Below, one piece after another: positions 8,904-17,504 of a stretch of DNA of 64,000 bases. The translations under genes and the position numbers were made by a program. Every line of letters begins with the position of its first letter. Positions within the stretch are counted from its first letter, which is position 1. The notes beneath the pieces were generated by a model. That model had not been told where the DNA came from. It saw only the letters and a program-made list of their open reading frames with translations, and did not search any database. Source of the stretch: Quisquiliibacterium transsilvanicum (lineage in GTDB: Bacteria; Pseudomonadota; Gammaproteobacteria; Burkholderiales; Burkholderiaceae_E); assembly GCF_014202215.1 (NCBI RefSeq), contig NZ_JACHGB010000003.1, forward strand, positions 434,001 through 498,000, read 5' to 3'.

Positions 8904-8997
8904 GGGTCGAGGGTGCCAGAAGGATTCGAAGCCCGCCTGCCCGATCCTGCCAGGAAGGCAACAGCGACGGCCGGCGCCCGACTTTGGAGACGCTTGC

Positions 8998-9978
8998 TCA
9001 GGCGTGCCCGACCACTGCGTGCGGCACGTATGGCGCCTCGAGCGCAGCGGTCTCCTCGGGCGTCAGCTTCAGCGACAGCGCCGCCACCGCGTCGTCGAGC
9101 TGGCCGAGCCTGGTGGCGCCGACGATGGGCGCGGTGACGTCCCGCTTGCCCAGCACCCAGGCCAGCGCAACCTGCGCGCGCGGCACGCCGCGCTGCGCGG
9201 CGACCGCCGCCACCGCCTCGACCACCTTGCGGTCCGCGTCGCCGGTCTTCGCGTACAGCGTGCGGCCGAACTCGTCGGTCTCGACCCGCGCGCTCGACTG
9301 GTCCCAGTCGCGGGTCAGTCGCCCGCGCGCCATCGGGCTCCAGGGGATCACCGCAATGCCCTCGTCGCGGCACAGCGGCAGCATCTCGCGCTCCTCCTCG
9401 CGGTACAGAAGGTTCACGTAGTTCTGCATCGAGACGAAGCGGGTCCAGCCATTGCGCTCCGCGACGTGCAGGGCCTTGGCGAACTGCCAGGCGTACATCG
9501 AGGACGCGCCGATGTAGAGGGCCTTGCCGGCGCGCACCACGTCGTGCAGCGCCTCCATCGTCTCCTCGATCGGGGTGCGCGGATCCCAGCGGTGGATCTG
9601 GTAGAGGTCGACGTGGTCGGTGCCGAGCCGCCGCAGACTCGCGTCGATCTCATGCATGATGACCTTGCGCGACAGGCCCATTCCGTTGGGGCCGGGCCGC
9701 ATCCGGCCGTTCACCTTGGTGGCGATGACGACGTCCTCGCGGCGCGCGTAGTCGGTCAGTGCGCGGCCGACGATCTCCTCGCTGTTGCCGTCGGAGTAGA
9801 CGTTGGCGGTGTCGAAGAAGTTGAACCCGAGGTCGAGCGCGCGCTTGAGGAAGGGCCGGCTCTCGGCCTCGCCGATCGTCCAGGGGTGGCTGCCGCGGCC
9901 CGGCTCGCCGTAGCTCATGCAGCCCAGGCAGAGCCGCGAAACCTCGAGGCCAGTGCGGCCGAACTTAACGTAGTCCAT
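8998..9978 (-). CDS. Aldo/keto reductase
   Basis: 326 aa, complete (beta/alpha)8 NADPH-dependent oxidoreductase. The catalytic tetrad is visible: D56 and Y61 (FFDTANVYS), K88 (VVIATKV) and H129 (DLYQIHRWD). The C-terminal part carries the usual cofactor region (ALAWVLGKRDVTAPIVGATR). It most resembles the YajO/YakC-like branch that reduces aldehydes and ketones. It is divergent from the acyl-CoA dehydrogenase, whose start lies only a few tens of bases away. Its substrate cannot be told from sequence. Confidence 0.92.
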   Translation of the reverse strand: MDYVKFGRTGLEVSRLCLGCMSYGEPGRGSHPWTIGEAESRPFLKRALDLGFNFFDTANVYSDGNSEEIVGRALTDYARREDVVIATKVNGRMRPGPNGMGLSRKVIMHEIDASLRRLGTDHVDLYQIHRWDPRTPIEETMEALHDVVRAGKALYIGASSMYAWQFAKALHVAERNGWTRFVSMQNYVNLLYREEEREMLPLCRDEGIAVIPWSPMARGRLTRDWDQSSARVETDEFGRTLYAKTGDADRKVVEAVAAVAAQRGVPRAQVALAWVLGKRDVTAPIVGATRLGQLDDAVAALSLKLTPEETAALEAPYVPHAVVGHA

Positions 9979-10054
9979 CGTTGTCTTCTCCGGTGCGTTC
10001 GAGTTGTGGCCACGATGTTACAGCGCGGCCTCGCGATCGACGGGCTGCTGCAGA

Positions 10055-11140
10055 ATGGTCCCGGACGCCCTCCCCTGGTCCGGCGCCCGGCAGTTCGCCG
10101 AGGCCGGCTTCTTCCGCACCGTGGTGCCGCGCAGCCTGGGTGGACTGGAATGCGCCCCCGAGGTGACGATGGTGACCATCGAGACACTGGCGCAGGCCGA
10201 TGCTTCGGCAGCCTGGTGCGTGATGGTCAGCGCCACCGCCGGGCTGTCCGGCGCCTACCTGGAGCCGTCCGCAGCCCGCGAGGTCTATGGCGACCCGCTG
10301 TCGATCACCGGCGGTTCGAACACGCCCACGGGCCGCGCGCAGGCTGCCGGCGACGGATTCCGCCTGAGCGGACGCTGGCCGTGGGTGAGTCACAGCGCCA
10401 ACTGCCTCTGGCTCAAGGGCATCTCCGTGCTGCTCGCAGACGGAAAGCCGCGGCTGCGCGACGACGGCAGGCCCGACGTGCGGATGATGGTCTTCCCTGC
10501 CGCGCAAGCCACGCTGATCGACACCTGGCAGGTGGCGGGACTTGAAGGCACCGGCAGCGGCGACATGGAGGTGACCGACATCGCCGTGCCCGAGGGCTTC
10601 ACCTACTCGCTGGTCAGCGACAAACCGCGCGAAGATGGGCCGCTGTATCGCTTCCCGGCCTTCGGCCTGCTCGCCCTGGGAATCGGCGCGGTGGCGCTCG
10701 GCAATGCCCGCGCCGCCGTGGACGACCTGCTCGAGCTGGCCGGATCGAAGAAGCCTCAGGGCTCGCGCCGCACCCTGGCAGAGCGCGGCATGTCGCAGAG
10801 CGAACTCGCGCAGGCGGAGGCGATGCTGCGCTCGGCGCGGGCCTTCTACTACGAAGCGCTCGGCGAGGCCTGGCAGATGGCGAACCGGGGCGAGGAAATC
10901 GGCCTGGAGCAGCGGGCAGCGCTGCGGCTCGCCGCCACGCACGCCACGCGCACGTCAGCCGACGTCGTGCGCAGGATGTACGAACTCGGCGGCGACACCG
11001 TGCTGTTCTCGTCCCACCCCCTGCAGCGCCGCTTCCGCGACGCCTACGCTGCAACCCAGCACATGATGATCGCCCCGCCGAGCTGGGAGCTGGCGGGCCG
11101 CGTGCTGATGGGACTGCCGACCGACGCCGCGATGCTATGA
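10055..11140 (+). CDS. Acyl-CoA dehydrogenase/flavin monooxygenase-fold protein, short N-terminus
   Basis: 361 aa from the ATG at 10055; a TTG at 10004 would give 378 aa. It belongs to the acyl-CoA dehydrogenase-fold group that includes HsaA-like flavin monooxygenases. Visible blocks are [16 protein letters not shown] near the start, [19 protein letters not shown] and [19 protein letters not shown], then the C-terminal helical domain ([20 protein letters not shown]). Family members usually have about 30-40 more residues before the FAEAGFFR block, so the N-terminus looks truncated or frameshifted. No convincing ribosome site precedes either start. Its stop overlaps that of the convergent ligase (CTATGA, 11135-11140). 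Confidence 0.8.
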   Translation: MVPDALPWSGARQFAEAGFFRTVVPRSLGGLECAPEVTMVTIETLAQADASAAWCVMVSATAGLSGAYLEPSAAREVYGDPLSITGGSNTPTGRAQAAGDGFRLSGRWPWVSHSANCLWLKGISVLLADGKPRLRDDGRPDVRMMVFPAAQATLIDTWQVAGLEGTGSGDMEVTDIAVPEGFTYSLVSDKPREDGPLYRFPAFGLLALGIGAVALGNARAAVDDLLELAGSKKPQGSRRTLAERGMSQSELAQAEAMLRSARAFYYEALGEAWQMANRGEEIGLEQRAALRLAATHATRTSADVVRRMYELGGDTVLFSSHPLQRRFRDAYAATQHMMIAPPSWELAGRVLMGLPTDAAML

Positions 11141-12802
11141 GGGCAGCGCCCTGCCGATCGGCTCGGCCTTCACGCGCAGCCCGGCCGCCTCGCGATCCCA
11201 GGTGTCGGCGGTGACGCCCTGCGCGCGCAGCTCGTGCTTGAGCACCTTCGCGGTCGGCGTCTTCGGAAGCTCGTCGAGCACCCGGACGTAGCGCGGAATC
11301 ATGAAGTGCGCCATCCGTGCGCGCAGGAAGTCGAGCAGCGCGGCGGGATCCAGGCTGCGCCCTTCGACCGGCGCCACCACGACGAGCACGTCCTCCTCCG
11401 CGAACTCGCTGGGCACGCCCACCGCCGCAGCCTCGCGCACGTCCGGGTGCGCGCAGACCTCGGCCTCCACCTCGAAGGACGAGATGTTCTCGCCGCGCCG
11501 GCGGATTGCGTCCTTCATCCGGTCGACGAAGTGGAAGTAGCCGTCGGCGTCCTTGCGGAAGGCGTCGCCGGTGTGGAACCAGCCGTTGCGCCAGGCGCGC
11601 GCAGTGGCCTCCGGGTTCCGGTAGTAGCCCGAATTCATCGCCCACGGGCGGTCCGTGCGGATCATCATCTCGCCGATCTCGCCGACGGGCACCTCGCAGT
11701 CGTTCTCGTCGACCAGCCGCACCTCGACGCCCGCCCGCGCCTTGCCGCAGGTGCCGCGCACCAGCGGGTTGGCCTCCGAGATCACCGGCGTCGAGATCTC
11801 GGTCATGTTGAAGATGGTGTAGATGTCGCAGCCGAAGCGCCGCGAGAACGCGGCGATGTCGCCGGCCAGCGGCACCATGAAGGCCAGGCGCAGCGGACTG
11901 TCGGCGTCGTCGGGGCGCTGCGGCATCTTCTCCAGGAAGCTCGCCATCACGCCCAGCAGGAACACCGCGGTGGTGCCGGTGGCTCGCACCGTTGGCAGGA
12001 AGCTCTCTGTGTCGAAGCGCTCGAGCAGCGTGACCGAGCCGCCGCGCGCGAACATCGCGAAGATCACCGCGGTGCCGCCGACGTGGAACATCGGCATGTT
12101 GATCATGAAGCGGTCGTCCGCGCGCAGACAGGGCCAGGTTTGCTCGCTGGCGGAGGTGTAGCAGTGCAGGTAGGACGAGAGCACGCCCTTGGAGGGGCCG
12201 GTGGTGCCCGAGGTGAAGATGATGGTCTGCGGATCCCAGGGTTCGATCGGACGCTGCGGCGCGCGCAGCGTACCGCCGGCCGGCATCAGGGCGTCGGCGA
12301 AACGGTGGGACTTCAGCCCGGCGCAGCGCGCCTCGCCGCCGACCAGCACCGCGGTGCGCAGGCGGGCCGGCGGCACGCCCTCGAGGCGCCCGGCGAGGTC
12401 CGCGTGCACCACGGCGACCTCGGCATCCGACAGCGCGACGACGTGCGCCAGGAGCGTGCCCTTGTAGGCGGTGTTGATCGGTACGTAGACCGCGCCGAGG
12501 TAGTTCACCGCGAAGTACACCAGCAGGTTCTCGCGGCCGTTGGGCAGCCAGACCAGCACGTGCTCGCCCTGCCCGACGCCCAGTTGCTGAAGCCCGACGG
12601 CGGTGCGCAGAACCCGTTCGCGCAGCTCGCGCCAGGTCCATTGCTCGCCGTCGTCGGCGAACTTCACGAACACCTCGTCGGGCTTCTCGCGGGCCCAGCG
12701 GTCCAGCAGCTCCCGCGTGACGACGCAGTCGCGCGGCGGGATGCGTGGGTCGGCCGCCTGCGGGGCCTCGGGACAGGGCTCGACGACGAACGCTCCAGCC
12801 AT
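11135..12802 (-). CDS. ATP-dependent acyl-CoA ligase, CaiC-like
   Basis: 555 aa from the ATG at 12802, which has GGAG 9 bases upstream; an ATG 15 bp earlier is also possible. The P-loop is FTSGTTGPSKG (196-206). FNMTEIS, GWFHTGD, IRRRGENIS and the catalytic lysine region PKTPTAKVLK follow. It forms an acyl-CoA from ATP, CoA and a carboxylic acid; the closest known group is crotonobetaine/carnitine-CoA ligase. It is a clear paralogue of the truncated ligase at 1-1077. The nitronate monooxygenase gene lies 50 bp upstream on the same strand. The frame stays open past the chosen start into that gene, but this is only high-GC read-through. Confidence 0.9.
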   Translation of the reverse strand: MAGAFVVEPCPEAPQAADPRIPPRDCVVTRELLDRWAREKPDEVFVKFADDGEQWTWRELRERVLRTAVGLQQLGVGQGEHVLVWLPNGRENLLVYFAVNYLGAVYVPINTAYKGTLLAHVVALSDAEVAVVHADLAGRLEGVPPARLRTAVLVGGEARCAGLKSHRFADALMPAGGTLRAPQRPIEPWDPQTIIFTSGTTGPSKGVLSSYLHCYTSASEQTWPCLRADDRFMINMPMFHVGGTAVIFAMFARGGSVTLLERFDTESFLPTVRATGTTAVFLLGVMASFLEKMPQRPDDADSPLRLAFMVPLAGDIAAFSRRFGCDIYTIFNMTEISTPVISEANPLVRGTCGKARAGVEVRLVDENDCEVPVGEIGEMMIRTDRPWAMNSGYYRNPEATARAWRNGWFHTGDAFRKDADGYFHFVDRMKDAIRRRGENISSFEVEAEVCAHPDVREAAAVGVPSEFAEEDVLVVVAPVEGRSLDPAALLDFLRARMAHFMIPRYVRVLDELPKTPTAKVLKHELRAQGVTADTWDREAAGLRVKAEPIGRALPS

Positions 12803-12852
12803 CGGGATCTTCTCCATGATGCGGCCGGCGGCTGCGGCGCCGGCCCTGCCGC

Positions 12853-13989
12853 TCAGCGCGTGAACGCAGCCAGCCGCTCCGCGGCCTCGGCGAAGTCTTC
12901 CATGAACTCGTGCACCACCTGCCGCGAACTCAGCGGCTGGTTCATCAGGCCAACGCCCTGCCCCACCCAGTAGGTGGCCAGCGCCTTGGCGCCCTCGTCC
13001 CCCTGCTGCGAGAGCTTGTCGATCAGATCGAGGGCCGGCCCGCTCACCAGGCCCTGCAGCGGCATCGGCAGCGGATCCGGCGCGCCGGGCGCCTGCCACG
13101 CATCGGTCCAGGGCGAGCGCAGCTGGCGGGTGTACTTGCCGGTGCGGCTGCGCGAACGCACCGTCTGGCGCGAGTCGGCCTCGAGCATCTTCTGCTTGAC
13201 CACCGGGTTGGTCTCCGCCTCGCGCGTGGTCAGCCACACCGAGCCGCACCAGGCGCCGTCCGCGCCCATCGCCATGCAGGCGGCCATCTGCCGGCCAGTG
13301 ACGATGCCGCCCGCGGCGAGCACGAACACGTCCGGGTGGTCTTGCACCGCGTCGAGCACCTCGGGCACCAGCACGATGGTGGCGACCTCGCCGCAGTGCC
13401 CGCCGGCCTCGCCGCCCGCGGCCACCAGCACGTCGACGCCCGCCTGCACGTGCTTGAGGGCGTGCTCGCGCGCGCCGGTCAGCGCGCCCACCAGCACGCC
13501 CTTCTCGCGCGCCGCCCGCATCATGAACGGCGGCGGCACGCCCAGCGCGTTGACCACCAGCTTCACGTTCGGATGGCGCAGCGCCTCCTCCAGCACGCCG
13601 CGCGCGCCGGCCTCGCGCAGGTTGTCGCCGAAGCCCTCGCCGACGGGCGCGCTCCACAGGTTCGCGGTCTCGATGCCGTGCGCCTTGAGGATGCCCTCGA
13701 CGTGCCGGCGGTGCTCGGGCGGCACCCGCGCCTCGAGGTCGGCGGGCGTGAGACCGCCCTCCTTGGCGTCGAGCTTGTTCGGCACGATGAGGTCGACGCC
13801 GTAGGGCGCGCCGCCCACCTGCGCGTCCAGCCAGTCGAGCTCGATCTTCACGCTCTCGGGCGTGTGCCCGACCACGCCCAGCACGCCGAAGCCGCCAGCC
13901 TTGCTGACCTCCGCGACCACGTCGCGGCAGTGGCTGAACGCGAACAGCGGGAACTGGATGCCCAGCCGCTTGCAGAGTTTCGTATCCAA
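12853..13989 (-). CDS. Nitronate monooxygenase (2-nitropropane dioxygenase family)
   Basis: 378 aa. A TTG start at 13989 is chosen because AGGAG precedes it by 7 bases and the protein then begins at LDTKLCKRLGIQFPL, the usual family start. The FMN-binding TIM barrel shows VVNALGVPP, the catalytic-histidine block GGEAGGHCG (H198) and the phosphate-binding AAGGIVTGRQ with GADGAWCGS. The family oxidises nitronates, or acts as related flavin reductases. It lies 50 bp upstream of an acyl-CoA ligase and 76 bp downstream of the livM gene. In such settings it may serve as an accessory flavoenzyme of a catabolic operon, which is inference. Confidence 0.9.
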   Translation of the reverse strand: MDTKLCKRLGIQFPLFAFSHCRDVVAEVSKAGGFGVLGVVGHTPESVKIELDWLDAQVGGAPYGVDLIVPNKLDAKEGGLTPADLEARVPPEHRRHVEGILKAHGIETANLWSAPVGEGFGDNLREAGARGVLEEALRHPNVKLVVNALGVPPPFMMRAAREKGVLVGALTGAREHALKHVQAGVDVLVAAGGEAGGHCGEVATIVLVPEVLDAVQDHPDVFVLAAGGIVTGRQMAACMAMGADGAWCGSVWLTTREAETNPVVKQKMLEADSRQTVRSRSRTGKYTRQLRSPWTDAWQAPGAPDPLPMPLQGLVSGPALDLIDKLSQQGDEGAKALATYWVGQGVGLMNQPLSSRQVVHEFMEDFAEAAERLAAFTR

Positions 13990-14065
13990 GGTCGTTCTCC
14001 TGTGATGATCTCGGCCCGGCGGCGCCGGGACGCCGCGCACGCCCGCCGGGGCGCGCGTAGCCGGG

Positions 14066-15040
14066 TCATCCGGACGCGGCCCCGCGCCCGGATCGCAGCA
14101 GCCGCCGCAGCGGCTCGACGAACCCGATCAGTCCTTTGGGAAACAGCGCGAGCGTGGCGATCAGCACGCTGCCCAGGATGATCTTGTCGGCGTAGCCGCC
14201 CAGCGAGAGGAACTTCTCCTGGCCCAGCACCAGCAGGGTCGCCAGCACCGGCCCCAGCAGCAGGCGCCGGCCGACCAGCACCACCGCGGTCAGCATCAGG
14301 ATCAGGAAGTAGGCGTCGAGGACGTCCGCGCTGACGTAGGCGCGCTGGTAGGCGTAGAGCCAGCCCGCCGACGCGGTGATCGGTGCGGAGGCGAGGAAGA
14401 CGCGCAGGCGGACCTGCTGGGGGTCGATCCCGGACACGATCGCCAGCCGCGGGTTCAGGTGGGTCATCACTGCCGCCGAGCCGAGGCGCGAGCTCCTGAA
14501 GCGGTCCACCAGGTAGAGGGTGACCACCAGCAGCCCGAAGGCGATCGGCCAGAGCTCACGGTCGTTGCCAGCCTTCAGCGAGAAGCCAGGCAGCGCGAGC
14601 TCCAGCACCGGGATGCCGCGGATGCCGTCCGAGCCGCCGAGGAACTCCCAGTTCTGCGCCACCGTGGCCGCCACCACCGCGATCGCATAGGTGACCAGCG
14701 AGAACACGAACTCGCGCAGCCGCAGCGTGACCAGGCCGAGCACCGCTGCGAACAGCAGCGCCATCGCGATCGACGCGGCCAGCGTGGTCCAGCCGCCGGC
14801 GCCCACGCGGGTGGACAGCAGCGCGGTGGTGTAGCAGCCCACGGCGAAGAACACGGTGTGCGCCAGGCTGACCTCGCCGAGGTCGGAGACGACCAGGTCC
14901 AGCCCGTAGGACATCACTGCGAAGATCGCGATCAGCACCGCTGCGCTGTAGACCGCGCTGGAGCCGCCGGCCAGGCCGGGGGCGAAGAAGGCCGCGACGC
15001 CCAGGACGAGCAGCGCGAGGACACGGGCGGTGGTGTTCAT
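14066..15040 (-). CDS. livM: Branched-chain amino acid-type ABC permease LivM
   Basis: 324 aa inner-membrane protein with about nine hydrophobic segments, starting at the ATG at 15040. LivM and LivH form the membrane channel of Liv-type importers, taking substrate from a periplasmic receptor. The conserved stretches YGLDLVVSDLGEVSLAHTVF (an early loop) and FLASAPITASAGWLYAYQ support the family. It is the last gene of the operon receptor-G-F-H-M. The 77-bp gap after livH is the largest in the operon. The true substrate need not be an amino acid; many Burkholderiales use such systems for aromatic or other carboxylic acids. Confidence 0.9.
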   Translation of the reverse strand: MNTTARVLALLVLGVAAFFAPGLAGGSSAVYSAAVLIAIFAVMSYGLDLVVSDLGEVSLAHTVFFAVGCYTTALLSTRVGAGGWTTLAASIAMALLFAAVLGLVTLRLREFVFSLVTYAIAVVAATVAQNWEFLGGSDGIRGIPVLELALPGFSLKAGNDRELWPIAFGLLVVTLYLVDRFRSSRLGSAAVMTHLNPRLAIVSGIDPQQVRLRVFLASAPITASAGWLYAYQRAYVSADVLDAYFLILMLTAVVLVGRRLLLGPVLATLLVLGQEKFLSLGGYADKIILGSVLIATLALFPKGLIGFVEPLRRLLRSGRGAASG

Positions 15041-15117
15041 CGGAGAGGTTCCATTGCGGCGGGGAGGCGCAGGCCTGCAGGACGCACGCCGGATTCCGTC
15101 GGCGCGCGCATCTGCGG

Positions 15118-15972
15118 TCAGCGGGCCGCGAGTCCGCCGGGCCGCAGCACCAGCACTGCGATCAGCACCGCGAAGGCGGCCGCGGTCGTGTAGGCGGGCG
15201 ACACCAGCGCGCCGAACAGCGCGGTGAACAGGCCGAGCGCGATGCCGGCGAGGTAGCTGCCAAGCACGCTGCCGATGCCGCCCAGCACGACGACGACGAA
15301 GGTCATGATCACCTCCTCGAAGCCCATCGACGTGAGGATGGGGGTGCGCGGACCGACCATTGCGCCGGCCAGCGCGACCGCCGCGCCCTCGAACGCGAAC
15401 ACGCCCAGGTAGACGTTGCGGATGTTGACGCCGGCCAGCTCGGCGAGCTTGGGATCCTCGGCCACCATGCGCACCAGCCGGCCGACCCGGGTGCGGTCGA
15501 GCACCAGCTTGAGCAGCGCGAACTCGACGATGCAGACGAGGATGATCGCCACGTCCTGCCAGGACAGCCACAGGTCGCCGAACACGATCTCCCGCTGCGC
15601 GAGCGGCGTGTCGAGGATCTGCCCGGTCGAGCCGAACACCAGCGCGGCGCCGCCGTGCAGCACGTAGCCGAAGCCCAGCGTCATGATCATGATCGACACC
15701 AGGTTCTGCTCGATGGTGGCCTTGAGCATGACGCGCTGCAGCACCAGCCCCACCAGGATGCCGGCGGCCATCGCGACTGGAATCGCCACCAGGTAGGGCA
15801 GACCCAGCCCGGCGATCGCCCACCAGCAGACGAAGGCGCCGAGCATGTACATCTGGCCGTGGCCGAAATTGACCAGCCGCGCCACGCCCAGCAGCACGGT
15901 CCAGCCGATCGCCACCAGCGCGAAGGCATGGCCAAGCACCAGACCGTTGATGAGTTGCTGGCCGAGATTCAA
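15118..15972 (-). CDS. livH: Branched-chain amino acid-type ABC permease LivH
   Basis: 284 aa, about eight membrane-spanning segments. Family signatures are the N-terminal NGLVLGHAFALVAIG, NFGHGQMYMLGAF and the cytoplasmic-loop block GRLVRMVAEDPKLAELAGVN that contacts the ATPases. Near the C-terminus is VVVLGGIGSVLGSYLAGI. It pairs with LivM (14066-15040) to form the channel. Its start codon overlaps the stop of livF by 4 bp, which indicates coupled translation. The imported compound is unknown. Confidence 0.92.
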   Translation of the reverse strand: MNLGQQLINGLVLGHAFALVAIGWTVLLGVARLVNFGHGQMYMLGAFVCWWAIAGLGLPYLVAIPVAMAAGILVGLVLQRVMLKATIEQNLVSIMIMTLGFGYVLHGGAALVFGSTGQILDTPLAQREIVFGDLWLSWQDVAIILVCIVEFALLKLVLDRTRVGRLVRMVAEDPKLAELAGVNIRNVYLGVFAFEGAAVALAGAMVGPRTPILTSMGFEEVIMTFVVVVLGGIGSVLGSYLAGIALGLFTALFGALVSPAYTTAAAFAVLIAVLVLRPGGLAAR

Positions 15973-16709
15973 TCGGCACCTCCGCCAAGGTAGGCTTCAG
16001 CGATCCGCGGATCGTCGCGCATCTCCGCGGCCGGTCCTTCGACAACGACCCGGCCGCGCTCGAGCAGCACCAGGCGGTCGACCACCTCGATGGCAGCCCG
16101 GACGTTCTGTTCCACCAGCAGGATGGCCAGCCCGGACGACGCCAGGGTGCGCATCGTGGAGAGCACCGCCGACACCAGCCGCGGCGCCAGTCCGATCGAG
16201 GGCTCGTCGAGCATCAGCACCCGCGGGCCCAGCATCAGCGCGCGGCCGATGCCCAGCATCTGGCGCTCGCCGCCGGACAGCTGGCTGCCCAGGTGGCCGC
16301 GCCGCTCGCGCAGCCGGGGGAACAGGCCGAACACCTCCTCCCGGTCGTAGATGTGCCGCCCCGGCGAAGCCTCGATGCGCGCCGGCATCGTCAGGTTCTC
16401 GTCGACGCTCATCTGCCCGAACACCAGCTTGCCCTCCGGAACCAGCAGCAGTCCGGCGCGCGCGCGCTGGTGCGGGGGCAGCGTCGACACGTCCCGGCCG
16501 TCCAGGCGCACGGCTCCGGAGACCCGCGGCGCGCCGCGCGACCAGCCCGCAATCGCGTTCACCAGGGTGGACTTGCCCGCGCCATTGGCGCCGACCACGC
16601 CCAGCACCTCGCCCGGGCGCAGCGACAGCGCCTCGAGATCGAGCGCGGTGTTCCCGCCGTAGGCCACCCGAAGGCCGGTGGCCTCGAGCACCGGCGCCGC
16701 CGGGCTCAT
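15969..16709 (-). CDS. livF: ABC importer ATPase LivF
   Basis: 246 aa. Walker A is GANGAGKST (40-48), the ABC signature is LSGGERQ (144-150) and Walker B with the catalytic glutamate is LMLDEPSIGLAP (from about 166). The C-terminal part carries LLVEQNVRAAIEVVDR with the switch region. It hydrolyses ATP on the inner face of the membrane as a partner of LivG. It overlaps livH by 4 bp and livG by 4 bp, so the G-F-H block is tightly coupled. Confidence 0.93.
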   Translation of the reverse strand: MSPAAPVLEATGLRVAYGGNTALDLEALSLRPGEVLGVVGANGAGKSTLVNAIAGWSRGAPRVSGAVRLDGRDVSTLPPHQRARAGLLLVPEGKLVFGQMSVDENLTMPARIEASPGRHIYDREEVFGLFPRLRERRGHLGSQLSGGERQMLGIGRALMLGPRVLMLDEPSIGLAPRLVSAVLSTMRTLASSGLAILLVEQNVRAAIEVVDRLVLLERGRVVVEGPAAEMRDDPRIAEAYLGGGAD

Positions 16710-17482
16710 GCGGCGCGCCCAAGGTAGGCCTCGAGCACCGCCGGGTCCTTCTGCACCTCGCGCGGCGTGCCGCTGGCAATGCAGCGTCCCTGGTCGAGCA
16801 CGACGATGCGGTCGGCGACGGCCATGATCAGGTCCATGTGATGCTCGATGACGACCAGCGCCAGCCCATGGTCCTTGAGCGAGCGCAGCAGCCGGACCAG
16901 CCGCTCCATGTCGGCGCCGCCGAGCCCTGCGCCGGGCTCGTCCAGCAGCAGCGCGCGGGCGCTGGAGCCGTGCGCAAGCGCGACCGACAGCATGCGCTGC
17001 GTGCCGTAGGGAATCGCGGTGGGCATGCGATGGTGGTACTCGGCGCCCACGCCGAAACGCTCCAGCGTGGCGACCGCATCGGCGGTGGCCGCCCTGCGGC
17101 GCCGCGCGGCGCGCAAGGGCGCCAGCGTGGACGCGAGCAGGCCGGTGCCCGCGGCCTCGTGCATCACTGCCAGCATGTTGTCCAGCACCGTGAGCTCATG
17201 GAAGAAGGCGTTCTGCTGGAAGGCCCGCTTGAGCCCGCGCTCCGGCAGCCGGTGCGCAGGCACTGCGGTCACGTCCGCGCCGTCGAGGAACACGCTGCCC
17301 CGGTGCGGCGCCATCGCGGTGACCGCGTCGTAGCAGGAGCTCTTGCCCGCGCCATTGGGGCCGATGATGCCGAGCAGCTCGCCCGCCGCCACCGACCACG
17401 AGACGTCGTCGAGGGCGGTGAGCGCGCCGTAGCTGACGCCCAGGCCCTCGACCCGCAGGACCGGCACCTTCGCCGCTGTCAC
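16706..17482 (-). CDS. livG: ABC importer ATPase LivG
   Basis: 258 aa from a GTG at 17482, 22 bp after the receptor stop. Earlier in-frame starts lie inside the receptor gene and give non-conserved residues. Walker A is GPNGAGKS (41-48). The signature is degenerate (YGTQRML, from about 159), as is common in LivG. Walker B is LLLDEP (about 178-183), followed by VVIEHHMDLIMAVADR. The Q-loop block FQQNAFFHELTVLDNM fits LivG. It forms the second ATPase of the Liv complex with LivF, which it overlaps by 4 bp. Confidence 0.9.
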   Translation of the reverse strand: MTAAKVPVLRVEGLGVSYGALTALDDVSWSVAAGELLGIIGPNGAGKSSCYDAVTAMAPHRGSVFLDGADVTAVPAHRLPERGLKRAFQQNAFFHELTVLDNMLAVMHEAAGTGLLASTLAPLRAARRRRAATADAVATLERFGVGAEYHHRMPTAIPYGTQRMLSVALAHGSSARALLLDEPGAGLGGADMERLVRLLRSLKDHGLALVVIEHHMDLIMAVADRIVVLDQGRCIASGTPREVQKDPAVLEAYLGRAA

Positions 17483-17504
17483 TTCGCCGACCGCCTGGCC
17501 TGCC

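Noticed and set aside
11135-11140. Stop codons of two convergent genes overlapping in CTATGA
   Set aside because: A compact-genome feature of no special meaning; noted in the gene entries.
14015-14029. CCCGGC-GGC-GCCGGG hairpin downstream of the first livM
   Set aside because: Stem of only 6 bp with a 3-base loop and no T-run; common by chance in GC-rich DNA.
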